Shown piece after piece: positions 1-7,467 of a stretch of 19,707 nucleotides of DNA; the first letter of the stretch is position 1, and each line of letters opens with the position of its first letter. The stretch spans positions 1 to 19,707 of the forward strand of contig JAPLBX010000047.1 of the NCBI GenBank assembly GCA_026392535.1, in the 5' to 3' direction. Both the position numbers and the translations under genes were made by a program. The notes under the pieces were generated by a model that made no database searches, was not told the DNA's origin, and saw nothing but the letters and a program-made list of their open reading frames with translations. Origin of the DNA: Actinomycetota bacterium (GTDB lineage: Bacteria > Actinomycetota > Actinomycetes > S36-B12 > UBA5976).

Positions 1-1
1 T

Positions 2-544
2 GGGAAGGTTTTCCAACCGCAGGTTGCCAAAGCTATTTTGTCTCCAAGTGGCAAAGTTATTAAGAAGTTTAAGCCTGTAATAAATAATAGAATCAAAATT
101 CGTAAATCAGATCGCGCTTACATTATTGGCGGATTAACTGATGTTATTGCCAGTGGAACTGGTGCCTATGCGTTTTCAGGTTGGCCACAATCCAAAGTTC
201 CAATCGCTGGAAAAACTGGAACTGGTGAAGCTGGTGCAGATAAAGATGCCACTGGTTGGTTTGCTTCATTTGCGCCAGCGAATAAACCAAAGTATGCAGT
301 CATCTTCATGGTTTCACAAGGAGGTCTTGGCGGTAATGCTTCGGCTCCAGGTGTAAGAAAAATCTATGAAGCAATATTTGGTGTGCGCGGACAATCGGTA
401 AATCCAAAGTGGTCGGTGCTTAAAAATGGTGGACCAGCGACAGAAATCCCGAAGATTGCTGCTGATGGGCAAATTACTGAGGTACCTGGAACTCACAAAG
501 TAAATGCCGCACTTTTACAAAGATTTATTTATGGTGATTGGTAA
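2..544 (+). CDS. Penicillin-binding protein 2 (class B transpeptidase), C-terminal part
   Basis: The reading frame enters from the left edge and ends at TAA 542-544, so only the last 180 residues are visible. The class B PBP transpeptidase signature KTGTGE is encoded from 212, preceded by the usual VPIAGKTG context, and followed by a WFASFAP segment typical of the domain end. The serine and SxN motifs would lie upstream of the window. The family cross-links peptidoglycan in the cell membrane, using the glycan polymerised by its SEDS partner. The next gene, rodA, begins at the stop codon (TAATG overlap), as in the mrdA-rodA pairs of rod-elongation complexes. The last 50 or so residues after the domain are a variable tail. 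An ATG-like start at 38 is internal: the frame is open and conserved (PQVAKAILSPSG) before it. Confidence 0.93.
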   Translation, partial: GKVFQPQVAKAILSPSGKVIKKFKPVINNRIKIRKSDRAYIIGGLTDVIASGTGAYAFSGWPQSKVPIAGKTGTGEAGADKDATGWFASFAPANKPKYAVIFMVSQGGLGGNASAPGVRKIYEAIFGVRGQSVNPKWSVLKNGGPATEIPKIAADGQITEVPGTHKVNAALLQRFIYGDW

Positions 545-1692
545 TGGCACGATTTAATTTACTTGCCCGTGGAAAAGATTCTGAATCTTGGTGGCATCGT
601 CAGGATTGGTATTTGAATGCAGCTGCCTTTAGCTTGAGCGTTATTGGTTTGCTTTTGGTCTGGGCGGCATCACGACCACGATTAAGTGCATCTGGTGGAG
701 ATCCAAACGCATACCTATACCGGCATGCTGCAAACATCATGATCGGAATTTTTCTTGGCTATGTTATTTCTCGTTCGAAATACACAATGTTGCGAGCATT
801 TGCACCAGTTCTATATTTGATTGGTTCCTTAGGTTTAGTTGTGGTGCTGCTAATTGGCACCGAAATCAACGGTGTGAAAGCTTGGATTCAGTTGCCGCTC
901 GGGTTCACATTGCAACCATCAGAGTTTGCCAAAATTGCGCTGGTACTTGGTATGGCTCTGATTTTGGCCGAAACCAGACAACGCGGTTTTGAGCCAGAGA
1001 ATCGCGAAGTGATTATTTCACTTGCTTTAGCGGCATTCCCGCTCGGACTAATCATGTTGCAGCCTGATCTAGGAACAGCAATCGTTATTTCATTTATTGT
1101 GCTTGGCGTTCTTGGGGTTGGCGGAGTTTCCTTCAGATGGATGATCGGACTTGTCACCACAGGTGTATTCGTAATCATTGCAGTCTTGGGATTGGGTTTT
1201 CTCGATGAGTATCAAATCAACCGATTAATAGTTTTCTTAGACCCATCTATCGATCCGCTTGTGACGGGTTACAACATCATTCAAGTCAAACTTGCGATTG
1301 GCAGTGGTGGATTTGGTGGCACGGGATTGTTCAATGGACCTTTAACAAATGGTGGCTTCGTGCCAGAACAACAAACTGACTTTATCTATTCTGTGGCTGG
1401 TGAAGAATTTGGTTTCGTAGGTTCTGGAATCATCATTTTCTTGCTCGGATTTATTACTTGGCGGGCACTAAGAATTGCCCGCGAGTCCTCTGATTTATTT
1501 GGACGCATTGCAGCAAGTGGCGTTGCGGTTTGGTTGGGCTTTCAAACGTTTGAAAATATTGGTATGAATTTGGGAATTATGCCAATCACCGGAGTTCCGT
1601 TGCCTTTTGTAAGTTATGGTGGAACAGCAACTTTTGCTGTCTGGATGGCTATTGGATTGTTGCAAAACATCAAGAGTCGATTGACGGAATAG
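544..1692 (+). CDS. rodA: RodA, SEDS-family peptidoglycan glycosyltransferase
   Basis: Polytopic membrane protein of 382 residues, the usual SEDS length. It polymerises lipid II into glycan strands and works with a class B PBP. Visible family marks are the conserved QPDLGTA motif after the first half, an EQQTDFIYS segment near residue 279 (this loop carries the conserved Asp proposed as catalytic in RodA), and the C-terminal ITGVPLPFVSYGG block. About ten hydrophobic segments are evident. I chose ATG 544 because it overlaps the PBP2 stop (TAATG), the normal coupled arrangement; a TTG at 538 would add only two residues. The identity is secure for SEDS; RodA rather than FtsW is inferred from the PBP2 neighbour and gene order. 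Confidence 0.95.
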   Translation: MARFNLLARGKDSESWWHRQDWYLNAAAFSLSVIGLLLVWAASRPRLSASGGDPNAYLYRHAANIMIGIFLGYVISRSKYTMLRAFAPVLYLIGSLGLVVVLLIGTEINGVKAWIQLPLGFTLQPSEFAKIALVLGMALILAETRQRGFEPENREVIISLALAAFPLGLIMLQPDLGTAIVISFIVLGVLGVGGVSFRWMIGLVTTGVFVIIAVLGLGFLDEYQINRLIVFLDPSIDPLVTGYNIIQVKLAIGSGGFGGTGLFNGPLTNGGFVPEQQTDFIYSVAGEEFGFVGSGIIIFLLGFITWRALRIARESSDLFGRIAASGVAVWLGFQTFENIGMNLGIMPITGVPLPFVSYGGTATFAVWMAIGLLQNIKSRLTE

Positions 1693-1722
1693 CAGATACT
1701 TGAGTCTCGCAAGCGTCCTTGA

Positions 1723-1970
1723 CACACGCACTCAGTAGTGAATCTGAGCGCACTCGACGACGAAATGACTGAATCTGGGCTTTGGTGTGCAATACTTCGG
1801 TTGGTTTTACGGCATTCAACTCCCGCTGTACGCCCGGACGATGTTTTGTCAGCCCTGACTCAGGAAGCAGACCTCGCCTTTGAAGTAGCTCTAAGGGTTA
1901 CTCGATTAGCGCAGGTCCACTGAATCAAGACGGAAAAGATGTCGGCGATCTACTTGATCCCGACCGCTGA
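1723..1970 (+). pseudogene. Frameshifted C-terminal remnant, probably of a TIGR03936/DUF2344 radical-SAM-associated protein
   Basis: An open frame from about 1723 encodes a peptide with LWCAILRLVLRHSTPAVRP, then DDVLSAL and RVTRLAQ, and stops at TGA 1921. In the frame one base over, the text continues naturally as PLNQDGKDVGDLLDPDR and stops at TGA 1968-1970. Restoring one G in the run at 1914-1915 (GG to GGG) would join them as RLAQGPLNQDG. This resembles, from memory, the C-terminus of the radical-SAM-associated DUF2344 protein that often sits between rodA and rne in actinobacteria. The rest of that gene, and its radical SAM partner, are absent here, since only 30 bases separate the frame from rodA. 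Remnant status is well supported; family assignment is moderate and needs a homology search. Confidence 0.55.
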
Positions 1971-1995
1971 CTTAACCATCGCGACCACACAGACT

Positions 1996-2041
1996 TTGAA
2001 TTTCATGAGAGTGAAATTCTTGAATTTCAGCACTAAGTGCT
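1996..2041 (+). promoter_or_regulatory. Inverted and direct repeats in the rne leader
   Basis: GAATTTCA at 1998-2005 is mirrored by TGAAATTC at 2012-2019, with a six-base loop. The element TTGAATTTCA then recurs directly at 2020-2029, so the central arm could pair with either flank. Immediately after, AGCACT (2029-2034) and AGTGCT (2036-2041) form a near-perfect palindrome ending just before the Shine-Dalgarno GAAAGGA (2044-2050). Two mutually exclusive hairpins directly upstream of an RNase E gene are compatible with autoregulation, which is known for the E. coli rne leader; here that is inference. The rest of 1693-2062 outside the remnant gene holds nothing else I can support. Confidence 0.4.
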
Positions 2042-2062
2042 GTGAAAGGATTTCGGTTACAA

Positions 2063-4000
2063 ATGGCCGACGAATCAAAAGAATCCCAGAAATCAAACGC
2101 GCCTAAACGCCGCTCTGCATCCCGTCCCGCTGGCCCACCAGTTGGGGATAAAAAAGCTGCCGCTAAAAAACCAAAAGAACCAGTGGCTAAACCTCCTGCA
2201 CAAGAGCCAGCTCCAAAAGCTACAAAGAAGCCAGTCAAGAAAACTCGTGGTGGTAAAAAGACTAAGCCTGAAGGCGCTAAAGCATCAGCAGAAGAAACTT
2301 CAAGTCTTACCGTTCCGCTAGCTGCGGTTTTCCAACCTGCTGATGACGACAAACCAGCTGCCCGAACTCGCAATCGAAATGATCGCACAAAGAAAAATGC
2401 GAAGCCAAACAATAAAAAGGCAGCCGAAGCAACCGAGCCAACTGAGTCAGCAACTCCTGCTGGGGAATCCCAAGATGACATTCGCGAAGGCGAAACTCAA
2501 GAACAACGTCGCCGCCGTCGTGGTGGTCGCCGCCGTCGTGGTGGTCGCAAAGAAATTGTTGAAGGAAACGAATCAACAGATGCCGAAAATTCCGAAGAAG
2601 AAACTGAAATCGATGGCGAACCAACGCTTCGTAGACGCAAGCGCACTCGGACAAATGAAAAAGATGATCGTAAATCTGAAGAAACTCGTGGCTCAACTCG
2701 CTTAGAGGCTAAAAAACAGCGCCGTCGAGAAGGACGCGAACAGGGAAGACGTCGTGCCCCAATTCTTTCCGAAGCTGAATTCTTAGCAAGACGTGAGAAT
2801 GTCAATCGAGTAATGGCGATTCGCGAAATTCATGACCGTGTACAAATCGCAGTTTTAGAAGACGATGTATTAGTCGAACATTATGTAAACCGTCATAGTG
2901 GTTCTTCGCTAATCGGTAACGTTTTCTTAGGACGTATCCAAAACGTATTGCCAAGCATGGAAGCCGCATTCGTCGACATCGGTAAAGGTCGCAACGCAGT
3001 TCTTTACGCAGGTGAAGTTAACTGGGACGCAGCCGGCCTTGAAGGTGAAGCAAAGCGAATTGAGATGGCGTTTAAGACCGGCGATCCGGTACTTGTTCAG
3101 GTAACAAAAGATCCGATTGGCCACAAAGGTGCACGGCTAACTGCTCAAATTTCATTACCAGGAAGATTCTTGGTTTATGTTCCAGACGGTTCAATGACTG
3201 GCATCAGTCGCAAACTTCCAGAAAATGAACGTAACCGTCTGAAGACTATTTTGCGGGCATCACTTCCAGAAGAAGCTGGTGTGATTGTTCGTACCGCTGC
3301 TGAAGGTGCAAGTGAAGAAGACTTGACTCGTGATATTTCACGACTAACAGCGCAATGGGATGACATTGTTGAAAAAACGAAAACTGCAAATGCGCCAGCT
3401 TTGCTTTACTCCGAACCAGATCTTGCAATCAAAGTAGTTCGTGACATCTTCAATGAAGATTTCAATGAACTATTTGTAAGTGGTGACGATATTTGGCAAA
3501 TCTTGCATGACTACGTGCAATTCGTTGCTCCTGATTTAGAGCCTCGGATTAAGAAGTGGGTGGAACCGCAAGATCTTTACACTCGCTACCGAATTGATGA
3601 ACAACTTGCAAAAGCGTTAGATCGTAAAGTTTGGTTACCTTCAGGTGGCTCACTTGTTATCGATCGCACCGAAGCAATGACAGTTGTTGACGTCAACACC
3701 GGAAAATTCACTGGTGAAGGTGGAAACCTTGAACAAACTGTTACGCACAACAACATCGAAGCTGCTGAAGAAATTGTTCGCCAACTTCGTTTGCGCGACA
3801 TCGGTGGCATTGTGGTGATCGACTTCATCGATATGGTGCTTGAAAGTAATCGCGACTTAGTTCTTCGACGACTTGTTGAATGCCTAGGCCGAGATCGCAC
3901 AAAGCATCAGGTGGCTGAAGTCACCAGCTTGGGCTTGGTTCAGATGACTCGTAAACGTATCGGTCAGGGCCTTCTTGAGACCTTCAGTGAGCCATGTTAA
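2063..4000 (+). CDS. rne: Ribonuclease E/G, ending at a premature in-frame stop in the zinc-link motif
   Basis: Endoribonuclease that processes rRNA and tRNA precursors and starts mRNA decay. The first roughly 240 residues are low-complexity and highly charged (Lys/Ala/Pro-rich, then an Arg/Gly block at 150-161), as in actinobacterial RNase E. The catalytic core starts near residue 251 (MAIREIHDRV) with the S1 domain (GNVFLGRI). The DNase I-like domain carries both metal-binding aspartates: D543 in VVDVN and D587 in VIDFIDM, matching D303 and D346 of E. coli. The frame stops at TAA 3998-4000, directly after C645 of SEPC. The following bases still encode the second half of the CxxC zinc link (see next entry). 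ATG 2063 follows GAAAGGA by 12 bases; a GTG at 2042 would add seven residues and overlaps that site. Confidence 0.92.
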   Translation: MADESKESQKSNAPKRRSASRPAGPPVGDKKAAAKKPKEPVAKPPAQEPAPKATKKPVKKTRGGKKTKPEGAKASAEETSSLTVPLAAVFQPADDDKPAARTRNRNDRTKKNAKPNNKKAAEATEPTESATPAGESQDDIREGETQEQRRRRRGGRRRRGGRKEIVEGNESTDAENSEEETEIDGEPTLRRRKRTRTNEKDDRKSEETRGSTRLEAKKQRRREGREQGRRRAPILSEAEFLARRENVNRVMAIREIHDRVQIAVLEDDVLVEHYVNRHSGSSLIGNVFLGRIQNVLPSMEAAFVDIGKGRNAVLYAGEVNWDAAGLEGEAKRIEMAFKTGDPVLVQVTKDPIGHKGARLTAQISLPGRFLVYVPDGSMTGISRKLPENERNRLKTILRASLPEEAGVIVRTAAEGASEEDLTRDISRLTAQWDDIVEKTKTANAPALLYSEPDLAIKVVRDIFNEDFNELFVSGDDIWQILHDYVQFVAPDLEPRIKKWVEPQDLYTRYRIDEQLAKALDRKVWLPSGGSLVIDRTEAMTVVDVNTGKFTGEGGNLEQTVTHNNIEAAEEIVRQLRLRDIGGIVVIDFIDMVLESNRDLVLRRLVECLGRDRTKHQVAEVTSLGLVQMTRKRIGQGLLETFSEPC

Positions 4001-4096
4001 CACTGCCATTCTCGCGGGGTAAAAGTCCGCCTGGATATGAGTGCTGCCAAGATTGATGAGCTCGATTCTCACGGTGAGGAAGACCACGACCACTAA
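4001..4096 (+). other. Conserved in-frame continuation of rne after the TAA
   Basis: Read in the same frame beyond TAA 3998-4000, the sequence encodes HCHSRGVKVRLDM, then a 19-residue acidic and His-rich tail, and a natural stop TAA at 4094-4096. Related proteins normally read CEHC or CPxC followed by a short Gly-rich sequence here, so the TAA sits where a Glu codon (GAA) is expected, a single G-to-T difference. The lost part holds the second zinc-link cysteine, used by E. coli RNase E to join subunits. Either the terminus is recently lost, the base is an error, or the stop is read through. Confidence 0.8.
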
Positions 4097-4102
4097 GTCA
4101 GC

Positions 4103-4145
4103 CCAATCTGTGAGTGATTTACTCATAAATCACTGATCAGATTGG
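4103..4145 (+). terminator. Long hairpin between rne and rplU, no U-tract
   Basis: Outer arms CCAATCTG (4103-4110) and CAGATTGG (4138-4145) are perfectly complementary. Inner arms AGTGATTTA (4113-4121) and TAAATCACT (4126-4134) close on a CTCA loop, with a small internal loop between the two stems. It begins seven bases after the original rne stop at 4096. No T-run follows, so it is not a classical intrinsic terminator; it could be an atypical actinobacterial terminator or a 3' end stabiliser. Confidence 0.55.
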
Positions 4146-4150
4146 TCAGT

Positions 4151-4180
4151 TTGACCCTGCAGGTGCGCACGCTTTAACCT
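4151..4180 (+). promoter_or_regulatory. Predicted promoter of rplU-rpmA
   Basis: TTGACC at 4151-4156 is close to the consensus -35, and TAACCT at 4175-4180 fits the actinobacterial TANNNT -10 at 18-base spacing. This would give a leader of about 70 bases before the rplU start at 4256. It lies just downstream of the rne hairpin, where a ribosomal protein operon promoter is expected. Confidence 0.5.
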
Positions 4181-4190
4181 TGCGCCCTGT

Positions 4191-4204
4191 TCCACGCGAG
4201 TGGA
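4191..4204 (+). promoter_or_regulatory. Small hairpin with GNRA loop in the rplU leader
   Basis: TCCAC (4191-4195) and GTGGA (4200-4204) are perfectly complementary around GCGA, a GNRA-type tetraloop. It falls inside the predicted rplU leader. Short stem-loops of this sort are typical of ribosomal-protein autoregulatory leaders; the function is inferred only from position. Confidence 0.3.
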
Positions 4205-4255
4205 CCTGTGCTTGCCCCTTGGTAAGTACGAAACCTAATCAACAAGGAGTTCGCG

Positions 4256-4570
4256 GTGTACGCGATTGTTCGTGCTGGCGGTCGCCAGGAAAAAGTCGCA
4301 GTAGGCGACGTCATTGAGCTTGACCGCATTGCTGGTCAAGTTGGTGATGCAGTTTCACTTAAGGTTTTGCTTTTAGTTGAAGACGGCAAAATCACCACCG
4401 ATGCAGCAACTCTTTCGAGCTCAACCGTAACTGGCGAACTTGTTGATCACCACCGCGGACCAAAGATTGACATTCTTCGTTACAAGAACAAGACCGGCTA
4501 CCGTCGTCGCCAAGGTCACCGTTCTGAACTATCAACCGTAAAGATCACCAAGATCTCTGCAGGAAAGTGA
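4256..4570 (+). CDS. rplU: 50S ribosomal protein L21
   Basis: A 104-residue protein, the usual L21 length, beginning YAIVRAGGRQEKV and containing the family motif near KIDILRYKNKTGYRRRQGH. L21 binds 23S rRNA in the large ribosomal subunit. The start is GTG 4256, six bases after a perfect AAGGAG at 4244-4249. rpmA follows after 11 bases, the near-universal rplU-rpmA pairing. Confidence 0.98.
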   Translation: MYAIVRAGGRQEKVAVGDVIELDRIAGQVGDAVSLKVLLLVEDGKITTDAATLSSSTVTGELVDHHRGPKIDILRYKNKTGYRRRQGHRSELSTVKITKISAGK

Positions 4571-4581
4571 AGTAGTTAGAC

Positions 4582-4836
4582 ATGGCACATAAGAAAGGTG
4601 CGTCCAGCACCCGTAACGGTCGTGACTCAAATGCTCAGCGCCTTGGCGTTAAGCGTTTCGGCGGTCAACTTGTAAACGCAGGCGAAATTATTGTTCGTCA
4701 GCGCGGAACTCACTTCCACCCAGGTTCAAATGTTGGTCGTGGTAAAGACGACACATTGTTTGCACTTGCAGCAGGAACTGTTGAATTCGGTAGCCACCGT
4801 GGTCGTCGTGTTGTCAACATTCTTCCGGGTCTTTAA
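4582..4836 (+). CDS. rpmA: 50S ribosomal protein L27
   Basis: An 84-residue protein with the signature MAHKKGASSTRNGRDSN start and the GGQLVNAGEIIVRQRGT core. The flexible L27 N-terminus reaches toward the peptidyl-transferase centre. There is no N-terminal extension of the Firmicutes type that needs protease removal. It is translated from ATG 4582 right behind rplU, and transcription probably ends at the terminator 22 bases downstream. Confidence 0.98.
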   Translation: MAHKKGASSTRNGRDSNAQRLGVKRFGGQLVNAGEIIVRQRGTHFHPGSNVGRGKDDTLFALAAGTVEFGSHRGRRVVNILPGL

Positions 4837-4857
4837 ACAAGAGACCTACCAATCACT

Positions 4858-4900
4858 TTAAAGAGGCGGGTCCGTCAGGACTCTGCCTCTTTATTTTTTA
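4858..4900 (+). terminator. Rho-independent terminator after rpmA
   Basis: AAAGAGGC (4860-4867) pairs with GCCTCTTT (4885-4892). An inner TCC/GGA pairing narrows the loop, and the hairpin is followed by ATTTTTTA (4893-4900). This is the clearest plus-strand intrinsic terminator in the window and separates rplU-rpmA from obgE. Confidence 0.9.
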
Positions 4901-4919
4901 CCTAGCGAAGGAGTTTTAA

Positions 4920-6368
4920 ATGGTTACATTTGTTGACCGGGTAACACTCCATGTTTCAGCTGGTGATGGTGGAAATGGTTGTGCTTCTGTGCATCGCGAA
5001 AAATTTAAACCCCTTGGTGGTCCAGACGGTGGCAATGGTGGTCGCGGAGGCGATGTCATTTTGGTCGTCGATCCACAAGTTACTACTTTGCTTGAATTCC
5101 ATCACTCACCCCATAGGCGCGCGACTAAAGGTAAACCAGGATTGGGTGGCCATAAAGATGGCGCTAGTGGACAAGACATTGTTTTAAAAGTTCCAGCTGG
5201 AACAGTGATCTATGAAAAAGATGGCACGTTAATCACTGACTTAGTTAATAGCGGTGAAAAGTTTGTGATTGCTCAAGGTGGCAGAGGTGGCCTTGGAAAC
5301 GCAGCGCTTTCTTCAACTCGTCGTCGCGCCCCAGGTTTCGCATTACTTGGCGAACCAGGTGATGAACTTGAAATTAATTTGGAACTAAAAACTGTCGCTG
5401 ATGTTGGTCTAGTTGGTTTTCCAAGTGCCGGCAAGTCATCTTTGATTGCATCCATTAGCCAAGCCCGTCCGAAAATTGCTGACTATCCATTTACAACACT
5501 TGTGCCAAATCTTGGTGTTGTCCAAATTGGTGAAACCGTGATGACAGTTGCAGACGTCCCAGGTTTAATTCCTGGTGCTAGCGAAGGAAAAGGCTTGGGC
5601 CTTGAATTCTTGCGTCACGTAGAACGCTGTGCAATTTTGGTGCACGTTTTGGACTGCGCAACTCTTGAACCAAATCGCGACCCAGTAACTGACTTAGAAG
5701 TTATTGAAAAGGAACTTGCTGCCTATGGTGGACTTGATGACCGCCCTCGTATGGTGGTCTTGAATAAAGTTGACATTCCTGAAGCTTTGGATCTTGCTGA
5801 ACTTGTTAAGCCAATTTTTGAAGAGCGCGGATACGAAGTGTTTGAAGTTTCGGCAGTTTCTCATGCTGGATTGAAGCCATGGCTTTATGCACTTGGAGAA
5901 GTTGTTACGCGCGCTCGCGCTTTGGCCGCTGACCCACTTGTTGAACGAATTGTGATTCGTCCAAAGCCAGTTAATGAAACCGGCTTCACCGTTGAATTTG
6001 AAGACGATAAGTATTTTGTTACTGGAATACAACCAGAGCGCTGGGTTCGACAAACTGATTTCGCAAACGATGAAGCAGTTGGATACCTTGCAGACCGCTT
6101 AGCTCGACTCGGAGTTGAAGCCGCGTTGCTGAAAATTGGTGCACAAGCTGGCGACACAATTGTGATCGGTCGCGGAGACCGCGGAGTTCTATTTGATTTT
6201 GACCCAGCAGTTAAAGCAGGTGCAGAACTAATGATGGGTCGCCGAGGAACTGATTTACGTTTCGAGCTAACAAACCGTCGCAAAGAACAAGAAGAGGCTG
6301 AATCCCAAAAGGGAGAATCTTACGAAACCGAAACTTTTTGGGCAGGAGAAGACGACGATGAGTCGTGA
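4920..6368 (+). CDS. obgE: GTPase ObgE/CgtA
   Basis: Obg-family GTPase of 482 residues, linked to 50S ribosome assembly and stress signalling. The Gly-rich Obg domain fills the first 158 or so residues (GGNGGRGGDV and GGRGGLGNA visible). The G domain has G1 GFPSAGKSS at about 166, the switch region DYPFTTL, G3 DVPG and G4 NKVD. A C-terminal OCT domain covers about 345-425 (FTVEFEDDKYFVTG), as in actinobacterial and Firmicute Obg proteins, followed by an acidic tail. ATG 4920 follows a GAAGGAG site. The 3' end overlaps proB by 11 bases, so the two are translationally coupled. Confidence 0.97.
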   Translation: MVTFVDRVTLHVSAGDGGNGCASVHREKFKPLGGPDGGNGGRGGDVILVVDPQVTTLLEFHHSPHRRATKGKPGLGGHKDGASGQDIVLKVPAGTVIYEKDGTLITDLVNSGEKFVIAQGGRGGLGNAALSSTRRRAPGFALLGEPGDELEINLELKTVADVGLVGFPSAGKSSLIASISQARPKIADYPFTTLVPNLGVVQIGETVMTVADVPGLIPGASEGKGLGLEFLRHVERCAILVHVLDCATLEPNRDPVTDLEVIEKELAAYGGLDDRPRMVVLNKVDIPEALDLAELVKPIFEERGYEVFEVSAVSHAGLKPWLYALGEVVTRARALAADPLVERIVIRPKPVNETGFTVEFEDDKYFVTGIQPERWVRQTDFANDEAVGYLADRLARLGVEAALLKIGAQAGDTIVIGRGDRGVLFDFDPAVKAGAELMMGRRGTDLRFELTNRRKEQEEAESQKGESYETETFWAGEDDDES

Positions 6369-7464
6369 TGTCATTTCTAGCGCAAAACGCATAGTAGTAA
6401 AAGTTGGCTCTTCATCTCTAACCACAATTGATGGTGGACTAGATGGAGTTCGGTTAAAAAATCTTGTTGATGCAATATCTACTCGATCCGATGCTGAAAT
6501 TATCTTGGTGTCATCGGGTGCAATTGCTGCAGGTTTAGCACCACTTGGACTTTCAAAACGGCCGAATGATCTTTCAACCCAACAAGCTGCGGCAAGTGTG
6601 GGTCAAGGAAATCTAATGGCGCAGTACTCCAGCGCCTTTGCCAAACACAACAAGACAGTTGGCCAAGTACTTTTGACTGTAGAAGACATAACGCGGCGAA
6701 CCAATTACAACAATGCTCAAAAAACTTTAGTTCGTTTGCTTGAACTTGGTGTCATGCCAATCGTAAACGAAAATGACACCGTTGCCACAAATGAAATTCG
6801 CTTCGGAGACAACGACAGATTGGCCGCACTTGTAGCAATCTTGGTGCAGGCACAAGCTTTGATTTTGTTGTCAGATGTTGACGGTTTATATGCTGGTCAT
6901 CCTGAATCTGGTGCCGCACTAATTTCGCAAGTGAATGATCCAAGTGAATTAAATGGTTTAGACATTGGTGGAGTTGGCAGCAGCATTGGCTCCGGTGGCA
7001 TGGTTACTAAAGTAGAAGCTGCAAAGATTGCATCGGCAGCGGGTATTTCAGTATTGCTAACTAATTCAGGTTTTGCTGCGCAGGCTTTGGCCGGAGATGA
7101 AGTCGGCACGCATTTCGTTGCGGCACCAAATCGCAAACCATCCCGCATACTTTGGTTGGAGCATGCAAGTGCCACCCGTGGCGAGCTAGTGGTGGATAGT
7201 GGCGCCGCCAATGCATTACTAAACCGCGGCTCTTCTCTTTTGGCGGCTGGCGTCAGTGCAGTTAGTGGTGAATTTGAAGCTGGGGATGCAGTGGATGTGC
7301 AAGACGCAGATGGCAAGACCATCGCGCGCGGACTTGTCTCATTTGATTCTCGAGACATCCCGAAATTAATTGGGAAAAGCACCCAAGAGATTATTGATAC
7401 CTTTGGTAGCGAATTTGAAAGAGAATTGATTCACCGTGACGATCTTGTGGTTTTGAAAGGCTGA
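6358..7464 (+). CDS. proB: Glutamate 5-kinase
   Basis: First enzyme of proline synthesis: ATP-dependent phosphorylation of glutamate to glutamyl 5-phosphate. The 368-residue length includes the amino-acid kinase domain (KVGSSSLTT at the start, SSGAIAAGL, and the NENDTVATNEIRFGDNDRLA block) and a C-terminal PUA domain from about residue 275 (GELVVDSGAANAL onward). The kinase domain is the usual site of proline feedback inhibition. ATG 6358 lies inside the end of obgE. Only three bases separate it from proA, the next enzyme of the pathway. Confidence 0.97.
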   Translation: MSRDVISSAKRIVVKVGSSSLTTIDGGLDGVRLKNLVDAISTRSDAEIILVSSGAIAAGLAPLGLSKRPNDLSTQQAAASVGQGNLMAQYSSAFAKHNKTVGQVLLTVEDITRRTNYNNAQKTLVRLLELGVMPIVNENDTVATNEIRFGDNDRLAALVAILVQAQALILLSDVDGLYAGHPESGAALISQVNDPSELNGLDIGGVGSSIGSGGMVTKVEAAKIASAAGISVLLTNSGFAAQALAGDEVGTHFVAAPNRKPSRILWLEHASATRGELVVDSGAANALLNRGSSLLAAGVSAVSGEFEAGDAVDVQDADGKTIARGLVSFDSRDIPKLIGKSTQEIIDTFGSEFERELIHRDDLVVLKG

Positions 7465-7467
7465 GCC

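Noticed and set aside
1719..1724. TTGACA as a -35 box before the remnant and rne
   Set aside because: No TANNNT element lies at 16-19 bases, and what follows is a decayed coding sequence.
1738..1923. 61-residue ORF as a new small gene
   Set aside because: Its text continues sensibly in another frame after a one-base shift and looks like the end of a larger known protein; there is no ribosome site.
1972..2481. 169-residue minus-strand ORF opposite the rne 5' part
   Set aside because: It is the complement of a low-complexity Lys/Ala/Arg coding region, has no family motif and no ribosome site.
6897..7382. 161-residue minus-strand ORF inside proB
   Set aside because: Shadow of a strongly supported gene; Ser/Ala/Pro-rich composition comes from the opposite strand's codon bias.
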